Source of the DNA: Brevundimonas intermedia
GTDB taxonomy: Bacteria > Pseudomonadota > Alphaproteobacteria > Caulobacterales > Caulobacteraceae
Reading direction: 5' to 3'
NCBI RefSeq assembly: GCF_004614235.1
Contig: NZ_SPVH01000002.1
Coordinates: 186,001-250,000, forward strand
DNA: 64,000 nucleotides
Part shown: piece after piece, positions 61,323 to 64,000 of the stretch
How the letters are laid out: each line of letters starts with the position of its first letter
How positions within the stretch are numbered: position 1 is the stretch's first letter
Program-made: the position numbers and the translations under genes
Notes under the pieces: model-generated
The model's input: only the letters and a program-made list of their open reading frames with translations
The model's database searches: none
What the model was told of the DNA's origin: nothing

Positions 61323-61934
61323 ATGACCATCCTTCACATCGACTCCAGCATCCTTGGCGGATATTCCGTCAGCCGCACCTTGTCGGCCGAGATCGTCGCG
61401 CGTCTGACCAGCGAGCGGCCCGATGCCCAGGTCGCGTATCGCGACCTGGCAGCCTCGCCGGTGCCTCATCTCTCCGGCGCTTACCTCACGGCCCTCCAGA
61501 GCACCGAAGGCCAGCATGCGCCTGACCTTCGGGCCGATCTCGCCCTTGGCGCGACTCTGCTCGACGAGTTTCTCGCGGCAGACACAGTGGTTATCGGCTT
61601 CGCCTTGTACAATTTCGGCATGCCCACTCAGTTGAAAGCCTGGTTTGACCGGATCCTGATCAACGGCCGGACCTTCCGCTACACCGCTGAAGGCCAAGTC
61701 GAGGGACTGGCGGGTGACAAGCGGGTCATTCTGGCCGTCGCCCGCGGGGGCTTCTATGCCAGTGGTTCGCCCATGGCGCCCATGGAACACGCCGAAACCC
61801 ATGTCCGCACCGCACTCGGATTCGTCGGCATCAATCCGGAGGTCATCTCGGCGGAAGGTATCGCCGTCGGACCGGCCCAACGCGAACAGGCCCTCGCCGC
61901 CGCGACGACCCAGATCGCCGCACTGGCGGCCTGA
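61323..61934 (+). CDS. azoR: FMN-dependent NADH:quinone oxidoreductase/azoreductase
   Basis: Two-electron reduction of quinones and azo bonds with FMN and NADH, avoiding semiquinones. The 203-aa flavodoxin-like protein has the phosphate-binding start ILHIDSSILGGYSVSRTLSA. FALYNFGMPTQLKAWFDRI and RTFRYTAEGQVEGLAGDKRV match AzoR, and VILAVARGGFYASGSP is the third FMN contact. It is the first gene of the set under HxlR, followed 23 bp later by a pirin gene. Confidence 0.94.
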   Translation: MTILHIDSSILGGYSVSRTLSAEIVARLTSERPDAQVAYRDLAASPVPHLSGAYLTALQSTEGQHAPDLRADLALGATLLDEFLAADTVVIGFALYNFGMPTQLKAWFDRILINGRTFRYTAEGQVEGLAGDKRVILAVARGGFYASGSPMAPMEHAETHVRTALGFVGINPEVISAEGIAVGPAQREQALAAATTQIAALAA

Positions 61935-61957
61935 TTCACGAAAGCTCAGAGCTCACC

Positions 61958-62839
61958 ATGTCCGCCACCCATTCCATCGCCGTCGAAACGGCGTCTGCCC
62001 ATGCGCTGGACCTGCCTCAACCGGCGCGCAAGATCGTCCACCGCACGAGGGGCAAGCGGCACGGTCCGATCACCCGATTGATGAGCCCGAGCGATCTCGG
62101 TGAGATCGTCAAGCCGTTCGTGTTTCTCGATCTGGCCGAGGCGGATTCCCTGGGCGGAGGATTCAAAGCGCATCCGCATTCCGGTATCGCCACCCATACG
62201 ACCCTGCTGAAAGGCGCGACCGGCTATGCGGATTCGACGGGAGAGTCCGGCACGCTGGCCGAAGGCTCCGTCGAATGGATGCGCGCCGGTGCCGGGGTTT
62301 GGCACACCGGCCTGCCGACCGAGAACAGCCCGCTGCTGGGGTATCAGCTGTGGCTCGCCCTGCCCGCCGAACTCGAGCTGACCCCGCCGGAGAGCCGATA
62401 TCTCGGCGCCGAGATGATCCAGGCGGTGGGTCCTGCGCGCATCCTTCTGGGCCAGTATCAGGATCGAACAAGCCCCATCGAATTGCCCATGTCGTTGACC
62501 TATCTCCATGTCCGACTGAGCGACGGGGAGCGTTGGACCTACCACCCGGGGTCGGATCACGATGTCGCTTGGCTGGCTTTAAACAGCGGTCGGGTCCACG
62601 TCGATGGCGCCATCCTTGAACGGGAGATGGCCGTCTTTGAAGACGGGGCGGCGCCGATCGATATTGTCGCGGAAGGCTCCGTGGAACTGGTCATCGCGTC
62701 GGCCGCGCGACACCCGCATCCTATCGTGCTCGGCTACTACTCCGTCCACACGAGCGAGGCGGCGCTGGCGGTCGGAGAAGCGAACATTGCCGATCTCGGT
62801 CGAACGCCGGAAGTCGCCGCCTTGCGGGCGATGGACTGA
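61958..62839 (+). CDS. Pirin family protein
   Basis: A 293-aa bicupin. The N-terminal pirin motif is PFVFLDLAEADSLGGGFKAH, followed by PHSGIATHTTLLKGATGYAD with metal-binding His, EWMRAGAGVWHTGLPTE and LLGYQLWLALPAELELTPPE. The C-terminal pirin_C domain ends in HPHPIVLGYYSVHTSEAAL. Some bacterial pirins have quercetinase activity, which fits aromatic or quinone stress. It lies 23 bp after azoR and upstream of doxX. The three genes form one unit, judging by orientation and induction context. Confidence 0.92.
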   Translation: MSATHSIAVETASAHALDLPQPARKIVHRTRGKRHGPITRLMSPSDLGEIVKPFVFLDLAEADSLGGGFKAHPHSGIATHTTLLKGATGYADSTGESGTLAEGSVEWMRAGAGVWHTGLPTENSPLLGYQLWLALPAELELTPPESRYLGAEMIQAVGPARILLGQYQDRTSPIELPMSLTYLHVRLSDGERWTYHPGSDHDVAWLALNSGRVHVDGAILEREMAVFEDGAAPIDIVAEGSVELVIASAARHPHPIVLGYYSVHTSEAALAVGEANIADLGRTPEVAALRAMD

Positions 62840-62988
62840 CCACCTGCAATCTCCGCTCCCGTCATGAAGCGCCGGTAACGCCGGGAGCGGGTCCTCTTTC
62901 AAAGTCGGCCCACTGACGAGGCCGTCCGCGTGACCGCCGATCTCTCCAACCTTCCCTGAAACCCGGCGCTCGATCGCCGTCTCCCAGA

Positions 62989-63426
62989 ATGCAGAACATG
63001 ACAACGACCTCGACTATGGCCAAGCCTAACCGCGCCTCCACGCCTTCGAACGCCGCCGCTCTCGCCGGGCGACTGCTTCTGGCCGTGATCTTCCTGGCCT
63101 CCGGCGCAGGCAAGATCGCTGCGCCCGCGATGACGATCGGCTACATCCAGTCCGTGGGTCTGCCCTTCGCTGAGGTCGGCTATTTCCTCGCCATTCTGGT
63201 CGAGGTCATCGGCGGGTTGGCTTTGATCATCGGCTTCCACACCCGCTGGGCGGCACTCGCCTTGGCGATCTTCACCATCGTCGCGGCTGTTCTGTTTCAC
63301 AACAATCTGGCTGACCAGAACCAGATGATCCACTTCATGAAAAATCTCGCCATCACCGGCGGACTGCTACAGGTCATCGCTTTTGGCGCCGGGCGGGTCA
63401 GTATTGATGAGCGCGGCCGCGCATAG
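62989..63426 (+). CDS. DoxX family membrane protein
   Basis: A 145-aa protein with four helices: residues about 28-45, 58-80, 84-103 and 118-138. The DoxX signature LLLAVIFLASGAGKIAAPAM is at the start, then GYFLAILVEVIGGLALIIGF. The last part NQMIHFMKNLAITGGLLQVI matches DoxX/YphA-type proteins. The start may be ATG 62989, 62998 or 63016; the first 20 residues are polar and poorly conserved-looking. It is the last gene of the HxlR-linked set; the IS6-type element begins within about 10 bp of its stop. Confidence 0.88.
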   Translation: MQNMTTTSTMAKPNRASTPSNAAALAGRLLLAVIFLASGAGKIAAPAMTIGYIQSVGLPFAEVGYFLAILVEVIGGLALIIGFHTRWAALALAIFTIVAAVLFHNNLADQNQMIHFMKNLAITGGLLQVIAFGAGRVSIDERGRA

Positions 63427-63433
63427 AGACCGC

Positions 63434-64000
63434 CAGTGCTGTCGGAGAGCGTTGTCAGGTTAAACGGATGAGTTGAACCTTGCCCAACCAGACGAACCTC
63501 AGGCGGTGGCTTCAATCCAAGCATCATCAGCACCCGCGCGAAATCGGCGGAGAGTTGGTCGGCTGATGAGGTGTCTCTGGGTGTAGAAGGTGTTGTGGAT
63601 CGCGGCGTGGGTGGTGAGGAAACGCTGGGCTGAGGCTTGGGACTTGAACAGCTGCTGCTGCCGCTCTCGCCGCCGGATCCGGAGGTGCGAGTTTTCCGCT
63701 CGATTGTTTTCTCGCAGTCGGCCTGGGGAATGTAGATGCCGCAGGGCAAGCTGGCCCAGCGCCGCTTGGTCAGACCCGAGGCCATCGGTCACGATCTTCT
63801 CAGGTTCGACCAGCTGGTCCCGGAGGAGACGCTTGAGCAGCTTCAAGGCCGCGTCGGTATCCCGGCGTCGCTGTACGACAAGGAACAGCACTTCGCCTTC
63901 GTCATCCACGGCGCGCCACAAGAATATGCGCTTTCCACCGATCGAGCAGACGACCTCGTCGAGATGCCAGCAATGAGAGGGGGAGGGACGAAGCTTTCTC
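63434..64000 (-). mobile_element. IS6-family insertion sequence (partial, cut by right edge)
   Basis: The transposase reads leftward and its 5' end is outside. The left terminus should lie near CAGTGCTGTCGGAGAGCG (63434-63451), the first non-doxX sequence. Its inverted-repeat partner is not in the window, so the exact end is uncertain. Confidence 0.65.
63499..64000 (-). CDS. IS6-family transposase (partial, N-terminus beyond right edge)
   Basis: DDE transposase of 167 visible residues. The first catalytic Asp is in HCWHLDEVVCSIGGKRIFLW, followed by RAVDDEGEVLFLVVQRRRDT. The second Asp is in EKIVTDGLGSDQAALGQLAL and the Glu in RENNRAENSHLRIRRRERQQ. The C-terminal FKSQASAQRFLTTHAAIHNT is typical of the alphaproteobacterial IS6 subgroup. 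The N-terminal HTH is missing only because of the window edge. No internal stop or frameshift is visible. IS6 elements move by copy-in cointegrates and often flank resistance or stress cargo. Confidence 0.9.
   Translation of the reverse strand, partial: RKLRPSPSHCWHLDEVVCSIGGKRIFLWRAVDDEGEVLFLVVQRRRDTDAALKLLKRLLRDQLVEPEKIVTDGLGSDQAALGQLALRHLHSPGRLRENNRAENSHLRIRRRERQQQLFKSQASAQRFLTTHAAIHNTFYTQRHLISRPTLRRFRAGADDAWIEATA

Overview
The window looks like chromosome of a Caulobacterales alphaproteobacterium, most likely Brevundimonas or a close relative. The base composition is high in G+C with strong third-position GC bias. The gene content fits this group: a Caulobacter-type PdeA with a GEDEF motif, a large TonB-dependent receptor, a ParD/ParE pair, hybrid histidine kinases, a DUF1501/DUF1800 pair and an acyl-CoA dehydrogenase cluster under a LiuR-like MerR regulator. 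The genus is inferred from protein character and was not computed.

Layout. 1-1400: a dcm methyltransferase and an overlapping vsr cut by the left edge, with less GC-rich DNA than the flanks. 1468-14021: lepA, a two-gene RND efflux pump, a divergent LysR/aldo-keto reductase pair, a TonB receptor and nhaA. 14272-19687: a secreted EreA/ChaN-like protein, selO, two consecutive membrane-protein/small-XRE-regulator couples, and a TraB/GumN protein. 19755-24472: a DoxX protein behind a triple 13-bp repeat, then the MerR regulator and two acyl-CoA dehydrogenases. 24489-25863: a small GIY-YIG nuclease gene framed by about 40-bp inverted repeats, followed by rsmE carrying a palindromic repeat inside its reading frame. 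25953-38127: gshA, a PAS hybrid kinase, a lower-GC patch (TrmH-like methyltransferase, parDE), DUF72, an alcohol dehydrogenase, an acetoacetyl-CoA-reductase-like gene, gloB, a methyltransferase, and a translationally coupled sixA-like/DUF952/pyrD operon.

38198-49125: a second hybrid kinase, an orphan vsr beside twin hairpins, peroxiredoxin, YqgE, an outer-membrane barrel, a fused PP2C/Ser-Thr kinase, a PH-like membrane protein, TetR, VOC, pdeA, GNAT and another TetR. 49173-56168: a metal-dependent-hydrolase-like gene, DUF1800 and DUF1501, a SulP transporter, cspA, small proteins and an FMN reductase.

56386 to the right edge is accessory DNA. It begins exactly where the first 18 or so codons of dusA, a known integration target, end in unrelated sequence. 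Cargo visible here is an HPP protein, small hypotheticals, a secreted Sel1-like protein, a Slp-like lipoprotein, an HxlR-controlled azoreductase/pirin/DoxX set that reads as a quinone or electrophile stress module, and an IS6-family insertion sequence running off the window.

No rRNA, credible tRNA, CRISPR array or complete prophage was seen. The most unusual structures are the inverted-repeat-framed GIY-YIG gene with related palindromes nearby (one inside rsmE), the hairpin covering the ribosome binding site of the second membrane/XRE couple, the ordered operator repeats before the DUF2975, DoxX and MerR genes, and the dusA junction.
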